The notes: generated by a model not told the origin, from the sequence alone. A stretch of DNA of 64,000 bases from JAUVKT01 sp942491535 (GCA_942491535.1 CALOBV010000026.1:124001-188000), one strand, 5' to 3'. Positions 1-10,136 are shown, counted from the stretch's first letter. Numbers and translations: made by a program.

Positions 1-2
1 CT

Positions 3-284
3 GTATGGTATCGCGGATACTTCAGGGGAAGCAGTGATTATGAATATATAGAACAATCAAACCTTGAATCAATACTCGAAAATTACCAGGTCGACCAGAT
101 TGTGGTCGGACATACAGAAGTAGACCTGATAAGCCCGATCAAGCAAGGAAGAGTATACCCTGTTAATATCCCTCTGGCAAATAAAGAAATTATTGGACAG
201 GCACTCCTTATAAAGGACGGAGATTTTTTTCGTCTCGATACTGATAAAGTAATTACTAACCTAAATAACATACAAAAAAAATAA
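3..284 (+). CDS. metallophosphoesterase, C-terminal part (5' end outside window)
   Basis: The frame is open from base 3 to a TAA at 282-284, so this is the last 93 residues of a gene entering from the left. It reads VWYRGYF near the start and then IVVGHTEVD. WYRGY followed by a GH motif is the arrangement in the C-terminal half of Shewanella-like calcineurin-type phosphoesterases, where the His of the GH motif binds the metal pair. The tail (KQGRVYPVNIPL) fits the closing beta strands of that fold. The GTG at 102 is internal, not a start. The family is well supported; the substrate (protein phosphatase or other phosphoester) cannot be told from this fragment. Confidence 0.7.
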   Translation, partial: VWYRGYFRGSSDYEYIEQSNLESILENYQVDQIVVGHTEVDLISPIKQGRVYPVNIPLANKEIIGQALLIKDGDFFRLDTDKVITNLNNIQKK

Positions 285-401
285 GGCTTATGAAAGAAAC
301 TTAATTACCCGACCCTTATCTATTGTCTTAATCATTACTAACATAATAAGCAATGGAAGACTAACTAAAAAAACTAATTCAAAAAGTTAAAAACCTTAAC
401 T

Positions 402-3401
402 ATGAAAAAAAAGATTATCCTATTTAACTTAATTATGGCCATTGGCATTCAAATGATCTTCGCGCAGAATATCCGCATAACGGGTACTGTCACCGAAGAG
501 GCTACAGGCCAAGCAATGCCAGGAGTGACAATCCAGATAAAAGGAACATCTCAGGGTACTGCAACAGATATGGATGGAACCTTTTCTATCCAGGTACCTG
601 GAACTGATGCTGTTCTTGAATTTTCATTTATTGGCTATGCCACAAGAGAAATCACCGTTGGCAATAGTACAACGATAAATGTAGCTCTTATTGAAACAAC
701 ACAGTCTATCGATGATGTAATAGTAGTTGCCTACGGAACTGCCAGAAAGGTTTCATTTACAGGCTCAGCCGCAGCGGTACAAAGCGAGGCTATTGAAAGA
801 GTACCTGTTACATCTTTCGAAAAAGCCCTGGCCGGTAGTGTGGCAGGTGTAACTGTTGCTGAGACAAGTGGCCAACCAGGCTCAGGTTCAGAAATCAGGA
901 TCAGGGGTATGGGATCATTCTCAGCATCAAATTCACCCCTGTATGTAATTGATGGTGTTCCTATGATAACAGGTGCACTGGATGAGGGTGGCAATATAAT
1001 GTCAACACTCAACCCGGGTGATATTGCTAATATTACGATTCTGAAAGATGCCGCGGCAGCTTCACTCTATGGATCACGTGCAGCCAACGGGGTTATACTA
1101 ATTACCACAAAAACAGGACGCAGCGGAGATACAAAATATAACGTCAAATCATCTTTGGGGTATTCAAACTTTGCAGTGGAGAATTATAAGGCTGCCAGTG
1201 GTGATGATTTTGTAGAGTTGATGAGAGAATCACTCGAGAATTATTATGGTGTAGGTGCTCCTGAAGTTCAGGCTAATATGGATGCGTTTAAATGGTATGA
1301 ACCCGAGGGTGGTTACACAGACTGGTACGACCTGCTGTTCAGACAGGGCGTGTCAAAAAATACCGAGATATCTGCATCAGGGGGTAACGACAAAACTACA
1401 TTTTATGTCTCTGCTAACATACTCGACCAGGAAGGTCTTGCACTGAATTCGGACTTTCTAAGATACTCAGGCAGAGTAAACCTTACTCAGAAAATTAGTG
1501 ATAAGATTAACTTTGGGGTAAATATTATGACCGCAGTTACTGACCAGGATGTTGCAAATAACGGAACTTCCTATAACAGCCCTTTCTATAATGTGAACAG
1601 AAACTGCTGGCCGACCGAAACTCCATATGATGAAAACGGAGAACTCAAATACGAACTTGATAACGCAGGCTATTATAATCTCCTGCGCGAATATCCCCTG
1701 ATGGAAGTTAGTGCCAAGGTGTTCAGAAGCATGAGTACAGGATTCCTGGAGTATAGCCCAATAGAATCATTAACGTTCAGATCAACCAATAGCTATGACT
1801 GGGTAAATAGTGATTATTATAATTACTACTCCCCTCTTTCCAGATCAGGCGAAGATGTAGGTGGAGAAGTTTACAATAGAAATGATCAAAGAATGAGAAT
1901 ATCGACCTCAAACCTTGCAACCTTCGATAAAACATTCTCAGACTTGCATCATGTAAACGTAATAGCCGCATTTGAAGCCGAACGTTACGGAACATCGTAC
2001 TTCTCAGCAGGTGGCGAAGGCCTTCCAAATGAAAGCCTTGGCGTTCTATCAGTTACAGCTCTTCCTGTAAGTGCTTCAGGTTTTACAAGTGGAAGCACAA
2101 TGATATCATATCTGTCGAGAGCAAATTATGATTACGATAATAAATACTATTTCTCTACAAGTATACGTAGAGACGGAAGCTCAAGACTGGGTATTAATGA
2201 AAGATGGGCAAATTTCTGGTCGGTTTCCGGAGCATGGAGATTAACCCAGGAAGCTTTTATGACCAACCTGAGCTTTATCAGCGACCTTAAGGTAAGAGCA
2301 TCATATGGAACCAGCGGAACACTTCCCGGAGGACTATATGACCATCTTGCACTTTACAGTTATACTGGTTCATACGATGGTATGGGAGCAGCTGTAGAAG
2401 ACCAGATTGCCAGTCCTAACCTTACCTGGGAAAAGAATAAGAATTACAATATTGGTATTGAATTCGGAATCCTTGACAGGATAAATGGTAGTGTTGAATA
2501 TTTTAAAAGAAATACTTCTGACCTCCTTATGAATCTCGACCTGGCGCCGACGGTTGGTGCTGGAAGCACAATGGTTAATATTGGTGAAATGGAGAATAAA
2601 GGAATTGAGGTAGAGCTCCGTACCGACAATATTATTGCCGGTGATTTCATGTGGTCATCTACATTTATGTTCTCACGTGTACGTAATAAGATCTTAAAAC
2701 TCAACAATGGCGAAGATATAATTGACAGCAGGTATATACACCGCGAAGGACTGCCATATTATACATTTTATGTACCTGTCTGGGCAGGAGTTGACCCGGC
2801 AGACGGAAGTCCAATGTTCTATGTTGTTGATGAAGATGGAAATATTACAGATGAAATTGTACATGACGGACTCGATTCAGAAGCAAGATCTGCAGTAGTG
2901 GGAGGTCCGGAGCCTGATTTTTACGGCAGTATTGGCAACAACCTGTCGTATAAGGGATTCAATCTCTCATTCAGATTCAATTATGCCGTTGGAGGTAAAA
3001 TTTGGTATGCTTCAGGCTATAAGTCATGGAATGACGGCCGTAGTCCCAAATATGTAGTCCCGGAACCACAGGTTGACAGGTGGCAAGAACCTGGAGATAT
3101 CGCTGCACATCCACAGAGAATATGGAACGGCAATAACAATTCAGACGTTTATTCAACAAGGTTTTTACTCGATAATGACTACCTGAGGCTGAAAGATATA
3201 ACTCTGTCTTATACTCTGCCTGAATCTCTGTTATCAAAGGTAAACGTAAGCAATGCAACAGTTTATGTAGAAGGACGGAACCTGCTAACATTTGCAGAGC
3301 AGGATATTGTTGATCCAGAGCACGGAGGTGTGAGTGGAGATGCATATTTTGAGATACCACAGGTAAAAACGATAACTTTTGGTTTTAACATAGGTTTCTA
3401 G
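402..3401 (+). CDS. SusC/RagA family TonB-linked outer membrane receptor
   Basis: A 999-residue TonB-dependent transporter that would import a ligand captured by the SusD lipoprotein encoded next to it. Residues 1-21 form a signal peptide ending FAQ. Residues about 24-105 are the carboxypeptidase-regulatory-like domain (ITGTVTEEATGQAMPGVTI) typical of SusC proteins. A TonB-box-like DDVIVVAYG follows, then the plug (about 110-230, with IRIRGMGS, PLYVIDGVP and SLYGSRAANGVILITTK) and a long beta-barrel ending TFGFNIGF. Length is normal for the family. The SusD gene starts 24 nt downstream and an IPT lipoprotein gene follows, so the three are probably co-transcribed. No glycoside hydrolase lies nearby; the closest enzymes are peptidases, so the ligand is unknown and could be peptide-linked. 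Confidence 0.95.
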   Translation: MKKKIILFNLIMAIGIQMIFAQNIRITGTVTEEATGQAMPGVTIQIKGTSQGTATDMDGTFSIQVPGTDAVLEFSFIGYATREITVGNSTTINVALIETTQSIDDVIVVAYGTARKVSFTGSAAAVQSEAIERVPVTSFEKALAGSVAGVTVAETSGQPGSGSEIRIRGMGSFSASNSPLYVIDGVPMITGALDEGGNIMSTLNPGDIANITILKDAAAASLYGSRAANGVILITTKTGRSGDTKYNVKSSLGYSNFAVENYKAASGDDFVELMRESLENYYGVGAPEVQANMDAFKWYEPEGGYTDWYDLLFRQGVSKNTEISASGGNDKTTFYVSANILDQEGLALNSDFLRYSGRVNLTQKISDKINFGVNIMTAVTDQDVANNGTSYNSPFYNVNRNCWPTETPYDENGELKYELDNAGYYNLLREYPLMEVSAKVFRSMSTGFLEYSPIESLTFRSTNSYDWVNSDYYNYYSPLSRSGEDVGGEVYNRNDQRMRISTSNLATFDKTFSDLHHVNVIAAFEAERYGTSYFSAGGEGLPNESLGVLSVTALPVSASGFTSGSTMISYLSRANYDYDNKYYFSTSIRRDGSSRLGINERWANFWSVSGAWRLTQEAFMTNLSFISDLKVRASYGTSGTLPGGLYDHLALYSYTGSYDGMGAAVEDQIASPNLTWEKNKNYNIGIEFGILDRINGSVEYFKRNTSDLLMNLDLAPTVGAGSTMVNIGEMENKGIEVELRTDNIIAGDFMWSSTFMFSRVRNKILKLNNGEDIIDSRYIHREGLPYYTFYVPVWAGVDPADGSPMFYVVDEDGNITDEIVHDGLDSEARSAVVGGPEPDFYGSIGNNLSYKGFNLSFRFNYAVGGKIWYASGYKSWNDGRSPKYVVPEPQVDRWQEPGDIAAHPQRIWNGNNNSDVYSTRFLLDNDYLRLKDITLSYTLPESLLSKVNVSNATVYVEGRNLLTFAEQDIVDPEHGGVSGDAYFEIPQVKTITFGFNIGF

Positions 3402-3425
3402 AAATATACCATTAAAAAGAAATAA

Positions 3426-4932
3426 ATGATGAAAAACTATAAATATATATTTAAGATCCTATTGATTGGCATTTTTGTTATGGCCCAATCATGTTCGGAA
3501 GATTTTCTTAACGAATACCCCACCAGCGCACAGGCTCCTGAAGACATTAAAAAGATATCTGATGTTGAGATTGTGATGAATGGCGTATATGACCTTATGC
3601 AGAACAACAACTTCCTGGGTCAAAGATACATTGGTACAAATGATATGCGATCTGACGATAACCAGGTACCTGATTTCGGAAGACTTGAGGATGAGTATCG
3701 CTACGATTTTGATGCTGTAAATGCTATGACAGGAATCTGGTCGCAGCCATATTCGATAATAAGGCAGGCCAATAGCGTAATTAATATGCTGAACAATATT
3801 AATACTGAGACAGATACTGATGAAGCCTCCAAACAGGACATGATAGGTCAGTCACTTGCTATTAGGGCACTTGCGCATTTCACACTTTGCAACTGGTACG
3901 GATATCCCTATTCCCATGACGGAGGTAGTTCCCTTGGTGTACCTATTGTTACTACAGTTGCACTACCGGATGCAAAAGAACCAAGAAGCACAGTTGCACA
4001 GGTCTATACGCAGATAATTACTGATCTGAATGAAGCTATACCTCTCTTGAAAACAGATAAAAAAGGCGGTAAAATAAACTCATGGGCGGCAAAAACCTTA
4101 CTTGCCAGGGTTTACCTGTATATGGAAGATAACACTAACGCATACGATATGGCTGTTGATATAATAAACAATGGTCCCTATGAACTGATGTCCGGAAGTG
4201 AATATGTCGATTCATGGGCTAATGACTTCTCTTCAGAATCAATTTTTTCATGTATCAACAGCTCTGCCGACAACACTGGAGGTGAGTCTATTAATAATCT
4301 CTCCGATCCTGAGGGATACGGGCAGTTTATTGCTTCTCAGGACCTTATTGATCTGGTAAACTCAGATCCTGCTGATATCAGAAATGGAATGTTATATATA
4401 GACCAGTTAAGTACCCCCGGTGATCCTACAACCTATGGAAGGATACTGAAATATCCCGGGAAAGGCAATACAAAAGCGATTCTTGTCGACCACTTTGAGG
4501 GCAGTGGCGCTGCGGTTGCCTCTTCAACTACAAGTAATGTGTCTATTTTCAGACTGTCAGAACTTTACCTGATAGCTGCAGAAGCAGCAATTAAAAAGTC
4601 GCCTGCTGACGCTGCAAATGCAACTTTTTATCTTAACGAAATAGTTGAACGTTCCAATCCAGCTGCAACTGTTGATGAAGCAGATGTAGATCTTAACAGG
4701 ATACTTACAGAGAGAAGAAAAGAACTGATGGGCGAAGGTCACAGGTTTTTTGATCTGATCCGAAATAAGCGTGATATAGTAAGAATCCCTGAGTCCAAGA
4801 GCCACAGCCGCAGGAGTACCATCAGCTCGCATGAATATACCATATAACGACTACCAGGTTATTTTCGCTATTCCTCGTTCTGAACTGAATATTAATCCCC
4901 TTATCCAGAATCCGGGGTACCAGGGTATTTAA
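3426..4932 (+). CDS. SusD/RagB family nutrient-binding lipoprotein (frameshift near the 3' end)
   Basis: Surface lipoprotein partner of the preceding SusC. The N-terminus is a lipoprotein signal with the lipobox AQSC at about residues 20-23, followed by SEDFLNEYPTS, typical of SusD. The TPR-like middle carries AIRALAHFTLCNWYG, and the C-terminal region carries RLSELYLIAAEAA and RRKELMGEGHRFFDLIR. The original frame stops at 4847 after 473 codons with unrelated residues. From about 4775 the +1 frame instead reads through to a TAA at 4930-4932 and contains IPYNDYQVIFAIPRSEL then NPLIQNPGYQGI, the standard SusD ending. So a single-base indel near 4770-4790 breaks an otherwise full-length gene of about 501 codons. 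It could be a sequencing error or a recent mutation. Confidence 0.9.
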
Positions 4933-4965
4933 TATTATATCTAATTAATCCAATAAATTAAGATT

Positions 4966-6162
4966 ATGAAGAAGATAAATATAAAAACAAAAAAAACGTT
5001 CATATTATATATGAGCCTCATCGCGATCATTGGAATATTATGGTCGTGCGAAGATGAAAAGATGGAAATCTTCTGGAATGATAACAAGGCAGCTACTCTT
5101 ACAGGTGTATCACCCGACGCTGAATTCGAAAGCTTTGATGTTACCATTATGGGAAAGTATTTCTCATCCAAAGCCGATAATACTGTTACATTTAACGGGA
5201 TAGAAGCTTCAATAGTATCTGCTAACCTTACCGAGATAATTGCTACTGTACCAGATGGTGCAACAACAGGAGACATTGTCGTAACGTCTGACGGACATGC
5301 TTCGGCAGGCTTACCCTTTACTGTACTTCAGCCTATAGTAGCTACTATAACTTCTCTTAGCAGCACATCAGGAAAAGTTAGAGACGAGATAATAATCACA
5401 GGTACAGATTTCAGTGCTACTCCTGAAGAAAATATAGTATTGTTTAACGGTACGCCGGCAGTAGTTTTATCATCAACTGCAACAACAATTACTACAAGAG
5501 TACCTCCATTCTGTACAAGCGGTCCAATTACAGTAACAAGAGATCTTCCTTCAAACGGTTTTGCTTTTACATTAACTGCGTCAAACTTATTTGAGCAGGG
5601 CATTATTGATGAGCTGGATGATGTTGAAGAAGCTAGTTCAACTGGAATGATAGACGGTAGCAGCAGTGACCTTGAACTGGGTGAATTTGATACGACCGGT
5701 GATCCTGACTATGGACTGCAAACAATTGGGCTAAGATTCGAAAATGTCACTATTGACCCGGGAGCTAGCATTCTGGGAGCGGCAATACAATTTACCTGTG
5801 ATGCCACTGGCGCTGGTCCTGTTCAACTTACTATTTATGGCGAGAATATTGGTGATTCGCCAATTTTTGAAGAAGATGTACAATATACTGTTACTTCAAG
5901 ATCCAGAACCTCAGCAAATGCTGTCTGGGATGTTCTTCCATGGCTTAACGTTGGTGATTCAGGTGTTGAACAAAGAACAGTAGACCTTTATGAAATTGTT
6001 CAGGAAATAATTGATAGAGGTGACTGGGTTTCAGGCAACAACATGACATTTATCCTGGAACATAGCGGACCAAGTATTGGGGTAACAGACAGTGATAATG
6101 GAAGAGAGGCAGAAGCCGGAGATGATGATGATTCTGCTATCTTAAAAATTATCTATGAATAA
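4966..6162 (+). CDS. IPT/TIG-domain surface lipoprotein
   Basis: 398 residues with a lipoprotein signal (lipobox LWSC, Cys about residue 28). Two IPT/TIG immunoglobulin-like domains follow: about residues 42-120 (GVSPDAEFESFDVTIMGKYF, VTFNGIEASIVSANLTEIIA) and 123-205 (SSTSGKVRDEIIITGTDF, VLFNGTPAVVLSSTATTITT). The C-terminal half (about 215-398) is a different, probably all-beta module with LRFENVTIDPGASILGAAIQ, VWDVLPW and MTFILEHSG; similar stretches occur in other secreted bacterial proteins, but I cannot name the family. It is third after SusC and SusD, the position often taken by a SusE/SusF-like ligand-binding lipoprotein, so an auxiliary ligand-binding role at the cell surface is a reasonable inference. 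Confidence 0.8.
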   Translation: MKKINIKTKKTFILYMSLIAIIGILWSCEDEKMEIFWNDNKAATLTGVSPDAEFESFDVTIMGKYFSSKADNTVTFNGIEASIVSANLTEIIATVPDGATTGDIVVTSDGHASAGLPFTVLQPIVATITSLSSTSGKVRDEIIITGTDFSATPEENIVLFNGTPAVVLSSTATTITTRVPPFCTSGPITVTRDLPSNGFAFTLTASNLFEQGIIDELDDVEEASSTGMIDGSSSDLELGEFDTTGDPDYGLQTIGLRFENVTIDPGASILGAAIQFTCDATGAGPVQLTIYGENIGDSPIFEEDVQYTVTSRSRTSANAVWDVLPWLNVGDSGVEQRTVDLYEIVQEIIDRGDWVSGNNMTFILEHSGPSIGVTDSDNGREAEAGDDDDSAILKIIYE

Positions 6163-6234
6163 TAACTTGTCAAAAATGATAACTCACTCTGATTTTAAAG
6201 GGTCGGATTAAGTTAATTTAGGTTAATTTCAATG

Positions 6235-6275
6235 AAAGAGGTGCCGAGCTTGATGCTGGCACCTCTTCTTTATTT
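6235..6275 (+). terminator. rho-independent terminator after the first SusCD operon
   Basis: AAAGAGGTGCC at 6235-6245 pairs with GGCACCTCTT at 6258-6267 across a 12-nt loop, followed by a T-rich tract. It lies 73 nt after the lipoprotein stop codon and before the convergent M14 peptidase gene. Confidence 0.75.
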
Positions 6276-6315
6276 TAATAATATGTATTAAGCTAAACTA
6301 AATGCATTCACATCC

Positions 6316-8058
6316 CTATTTAAGCTCTGCTTTTGCTTGTTTACTACCGGCCTTTCTCGAGCTATAGTTAAATACCACCTCCCCTTTTCCACTAATAATA
6401 AACTGGTACTCTACAGAGCTGAATCCGGGGACCTGGCAAAACTGAAGCTCGGGCTTATGTTCCTTGTAAGCAACCAGGTCTCTGTATTTATCGTTTAATA
6501 ATCCTCCGCTGATCACTTTCGCAGACCTACCTTCCACCGTCAGCATATCTTTTGGATATAATTTATGGTTTACGCTATGGTAAAGCATTGACGACATGGC
6601 ATTACTGTTAGATAGTCGAACCCTTATCTTATACAAATCTTTACCTATCTTACTCTTTTCGAATACTTCAAGCTTAATATCCGGAGTCTGCTCAGCAGCA
6701 AAAATCACGGCCGAGGCATTCCTGTGAACAAGATCCTGCAACATAAAGGGATGTGGCAACCTGGAGCTCATCTTCGACCACCCGCCAATCTCTATCTCTC
6801 CGTAAAGAGGATGATTATACTTCTTCCATTCGTGATACAATTCTCCCTGTGTAACATGATCATTATACTCAAGCCTGGCTCTATCCTGTGCAGATCCGCC
6901 ACCCATTATGCCTCCTTCATTATTCTCCTTGAAAAATGTTCCATCGTAAGTCTCTGTTTCGACCTGAAACAGTTCACCTACAAATGTATATGAACCTATA
7001 ATATTATCACAGAAGTCTGCAAAGTCACCATATGTTGAGTAAAGATCCTTCCATCCAATAAGGTACTTATAACCGGGAACTATCTTTTCGCTGTTCTTTC
7101 CCAGGTAATCATATACGGCTACATCCCCCGGATGAAATTCTCCCTGTGACTTAAGCGCTGGTCCCCTGAGGAACATACCTCCATTGTTATGAAATGCGAA
7201 AGCCATAATAATATTTGGTCGATCGATCATCCATGCTGCGAGAGCCCTGGTTCCTGTTCCTGAAAAGGGATAGTAGCCAGCCCCCTGCTGTACATAGGGC
7301 GGAGCCCAGTTATATCCCCAGTTTCTGTTTCCATCGACATAACCTTCCGAATCTTCATTAATTAAGCCATCGCCATCATTATCTATTCCCTCCGCTCCCA
7401 GCATAGTCCATTCGCCAAGCTCTCCCGGCTTAACAGGAACCATAAGCCTGGGATCCTCGGGATCTGTCTTTAGTTTCCCCAGAGGGTTCCTCTTTCTCAT
7501 CTGTGTTATACTACCATCTCCATCCAGGTCGTCAGGATAATCTTCATCAAATAATCCATCCCTGTCGTCGTCCTTAGGAATTCGGAGTCCCCTGTTAGAA
7601 CTGGGTGTATTTGGGTCTGCAAAGAAATGTGCTCTTCCGTCTACATTCACAACGGGTACAATATAAAAGACATTCCGGTCTACGATCTTTGTAATAGCAT
7701 CAAGCTCTCCATATTTGGTTAACAATCTATTAGCCAGGTAGAGACAAACCTCTCCGGCCTGGATCTCATTACCATGAATATTTCCATCAACATAGACACC
7801 CGGTTTGGAGAGAGGCGCACCTGTATTCTTGTTATTTATTGTTAATGCCCAAAGAGCCCTACCCTCCTCACTTCTGCCTACTTCTTCAAGCGAGGTAAGA
7901 GACGGGTATTTATTATGCAGGGCATTTAAGGCTTCTACTACCTGCTCGTAAGAGTAGTAATGATCAAAGCGTAACGGCACCTCAATCTTCTGTCCAAAAC
8001 TTTTTGCACCGATAAACAAAAAGAGGGTGAAAATTATAATTCTGAATATTGCTTTCAT
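6316..8058 (-). CDS. M14 family zinc carboxypeptidase, secreted
   Basis: 580 residues with a signal peptide (about 1-22, ending SFGQ) and an M14 metallocarboxypeptidase domain (about 34-400). The zinc site is complete: H95 and E98 in DGNIHGNEIQ and H290 in FAFHNNGG. Substrate-binding Asn-Arg is at 244-245 in DGNRNWGYNW, and the catalytic Glu is probably E362 in FVGELFQ. Two Asp-rich inserts (about 163-186 and 224-236, with DDDRDGLFDED, DLDGDGS and DNDGDGLINED) look like EF-hand or thrombospondin-3-type calcium loops. The last 130 residues form an extra beta-rich domain. It should remove C-terminal residues from peptides in the periplasm or outside the cell. It starts 2 nt after the stop of an inactive paralogue, so the two are translated from one message. 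Confidence 0.92.
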   Translation of the reverse strand: MKAIFRIIIFTLFLFIGAKSFGQKIEVPLRFDHYYSYEQVVEALNALHNKYPSLTSLEEVGRSEEGRALWALTINNKNTGAPLSKPGVYVDGNIHGNEIQAGEVCLYLANRLLTKYGELDAITKIVDRNVFYIVPVVNVDGRAHFFADPNTPSSNRGLRIPKDDDRDGLFDEDYPDDLDGDGSITQMRKRNPLGKLKTDPEDPRLMVPVKPGELGEWTMLGAEGIDNDGDGLINEDSEGYVDGNRNWGYNWAPPYVQQGAGYYPFSGTGTRALAAWMIDRPNIIMAFAFHNNGGMFLRGPALKSQGEFHPGDVAVYDYLGKNSEKIVPGYKYLIGWKDLYSTYGDFADFCDNIIGSYTFVGELFQVETETYDGTFFKENNEGGIMGGGSAQDRARLEYNDHVTQGELYHEWKKYNHPLYGEIEIGGWSKMSSRLPHPFMLQDLVHRNASAVIFAAEQTPDIKLEVFEKSKIGKDLYKIRVRLSNSNAMSSMLYHSVNHKLYPKDMLTVEGRSAKVISGGLLNDKYRDLVAYKEHKPELQFCQVPGFSSVEYQFIISGKGEVVFNYSSRKAGSKQAKAELK

Positions 8059-8060
8059 AA

Positions 8061-10103
8061 CTATTCTCCTAATTTTATTGTTTTAGAATCCCTTCCTGCA
8101 GTCTTAGATATAAGATCAATTTTTATATCAGTATCTTTTTCAGATTTCACCAGCCAGCTTAATTTTGTGGATTTCTTTCCTCCCAGCTCATTAACAGGAG
8201 TACGTGCTTTACCCGACAGTAATTCGATCTGATTACCTTCAATTGTCACGATGGCTGGCACCGGAATCTTATTTCGTTTACCCATTTCTGTACAGAAGGG
8301 AAGAAAACCCTCATTTCCTATCCAGACATCGACCTGGTAAATACCTGATCCTTTATCACTCACTTCTTGTTTTACAATCTTTAAGACTGGCAGATTTTTA
8401 ACAAGTTCCAGCACAAAGGGAACCTTAATATTTAATAATGAGTCTTTAAATTCTGCAGGAGGGTTAATATCTATAAATGGTTTAAAACCACCAATCTCTG
8501 TCTTCCCAAGTGTTGGATGGTCGTAATTTTTCCAATCGACAAAGCCTGAGCCATCCAGGTAATTATCCGAGAATGCAAGCAGGGCTTGCTCCTTTGGATC
8601 GCCTTTCTTTTTATCCCCGCCCTCAGGTTTAGGCATCTGTTTCATCATACCTGCCATCTGCTCGGGAGTAAACTGTCCACCCTTTACCATACCAATTACC
8701 ATTTCAGCCTTATATTCGGCTGGAGCGCCACTCTCTTTTAAAAACAGGTTTATCTTATCCTCTCCAAGTGCAATAAAGTCTTCAGAACTCATTTTTTCAA
8801 GAGTTTCAATCGTGATTCCGCTTGATTCCTTTTTTTCCTCCTTTAATTTGGGAAGTCCCCAAATATCCATAGAGAACACAGGTACACCAAGATGGTAATA
8901 AGACCATAATTCAAAAGAGCCATCCCTGGCAGGAGCAGGATCATACCTGTCATCCTCTACTCCCTTATCCTTAAGATATTTCTTATAATCCTCGCTGATC
9001 TTGTTATAAAAAACCAGGTCCTCCTGCATGGGATTAACAACCGCTCCTAGTCCAAGGAAGCTTGCAATCATTCCCTCATCGATTACCATCCCGGGAGGCA
9101 GCATGGGTTGAACCATCTCCATTATCTCCTTCATTGAATAAGTTCTTGTATGATCTATTTGCATCATCTTAGCCATTTCCTCGGGGATGGTAATTTTTTC
9201 CATATCAACAGATCCGCTTCTACCTCCTTTTGGTGGAACAAGCAAAAAATTTGTTGATCCGAAAGAAAATGTCATTGCTATCTCCGGGTGCTTAAAGGCA
9301 AACTCCATTATAGCAAAAGATTCAGGAGTAGACCCGGCATAGAGTCCACTTGCAGGCTTAAAAAACTCAAACAGGTGTGTGAAGTTTGCATTTACGTTAA
9401 CACCTCCCCTGCCGTCTTCATTATATAAGCCGTCACCATCATCATCTGTTCCTTCAGAATACAATTTATAAATCCCTTTCTCACCATCTTTATATTCGGC
9501 TTTCCTCATTAGCTTTGAGTTTCCGGATACCGGTATCCATTCACCATCGGGTGCCAACACCCTCATCCTGGTAATTATGCCATTACCATCCAGGTCGTTG
9601 AAGCCATCCTCATCAACCTGGTCATCCATATCATCGTTAAATGGAAGTTGGTTACGAGAATCCTGAAACATCAAATCAGAAAAATAGTTTTGATAAGCAT
9701 CCGGGTTGCCCATTGGTAAAACATACCATGTTCTGTCGGCATAAGACTCCTTACTTTTCAGAATTTCTGCGGCGAGACCAAGAGCAGCTTCAGAAGTTAT
9801 CGGTCGTGTACCATCCATGTTTCCAACAACCAGAACCGCCGGGTTCATTTTTTTTGTTGATGATATTTCATTTCCAATCTCTATCATCAAGAGTTCCGCT
9901 CCACCTGGCGTTTTCGCCAGATTATGAATCAGGGCATTGCTCCCGTGGCCCTGAACCATCGACTTGATATCTTTATTAATATCAGCTGGAGACCTATAAG
10001 AGTCACCTTCCTGTGCACTTAAGGTTATGGTACTAGCCGAAAACAGCACAGCCAGTAAAAGCCCCGGAATCATTTTACACGGGGATACTTTGTGTAATTT
10101 CAT
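8061..10103 (-). CDS. catalytically dead M14-like paralogue (pseudo-carboxypeptidase), secreted
   Basis: The frame is open from 10178, but the signal peptide begins at the ATG at 10101-10103 (MKLHKVSPCK, then a hydrophobic stretch ending LSAQ), which gives 680 residues. The layout matches the downstream M14 enzyme, including the two Asp-rich calcium-type inserts (DDMDDQVDEDGFNDLDGNG and DDDGDGLYNEDG). Every catalytic position is replaced: GNIHGNE becomes GNMDGTR (His to Asp97, Glu to Arg100), NRN becomes NAN (Ala238), the third zinc His in FAFHNN becomes Gly281 in FSFGST, and GELFQ becomes SMDIW. The fold should persist without zinc or activity. Being the first gene of a two-gene operon with an active paralogue, it may bind peptide or assist the enzyme; that is inference. 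It has its own extra inserts (about 290-400 and 460-560, rich in Met, Lys and Glu). Confidence 0.85.
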   Translation of the reverse strand: MKLHKVSPCKMIPGLLLAVLFSASTITLSAQEGDSYRSPADINKDIKSMVQGHGSNALIHNLAKTPGGAELLMIEIGNEISSTKKMNPAVLVVGNMDGTRPITSEAALGLAAEILKSKESYADRTWYVLPMGNPDAYQNYFSDLMFQDSRNQLPFNDDMDDQVDEDGFNDLDGNGIITRMRVLAPDGEWIPVSGNSKLMRKAEYKDGEKGIYKLYSEGTDDDGDGLYNEDGRGGVNVNANFTHLFEFFKPASGLYAGSTPESFAIMEFAFKHPEIAMTFSFGSTNFLLVPPKGGRSGSVDMEKITIPEEMAKMMQIDHTRTYSMKEIMEMVQPMLPPGMVIDEGMIASFLGLGAVVNPMQEDLVFYNKISEDYKKYLKDKGVEDDRYDPAPARDGSFELWSYYHLGVPVFSMDIWGLPKLKEEKKESSGITIETLEKMSSEDFIALGEDKINLFLKESGAPAEYKAEMVIGMVKGGQFTPEQMAGMMKQMPKPEGGDKKKGDPKEQALLAFSDNYLDGSGFVDWKNYDHPTLGKTEIGGFKPFIDINPPAEFKDSLLNIKVPFVLELVKNLPVLKIVKQEVSDKGSGIYQVDVWIGNEGFLPFCTEMGKRNKIPVPAIVTIEGNQIELLSGKARTPVNELGGKKSTKLSWLVKSEKDTDIKIDLISKTAGRDSKTIKLGE

Positions 10104-10136
10104 ATTAAAAAGTTTAATTTTAGTGTAGTTTAGATT

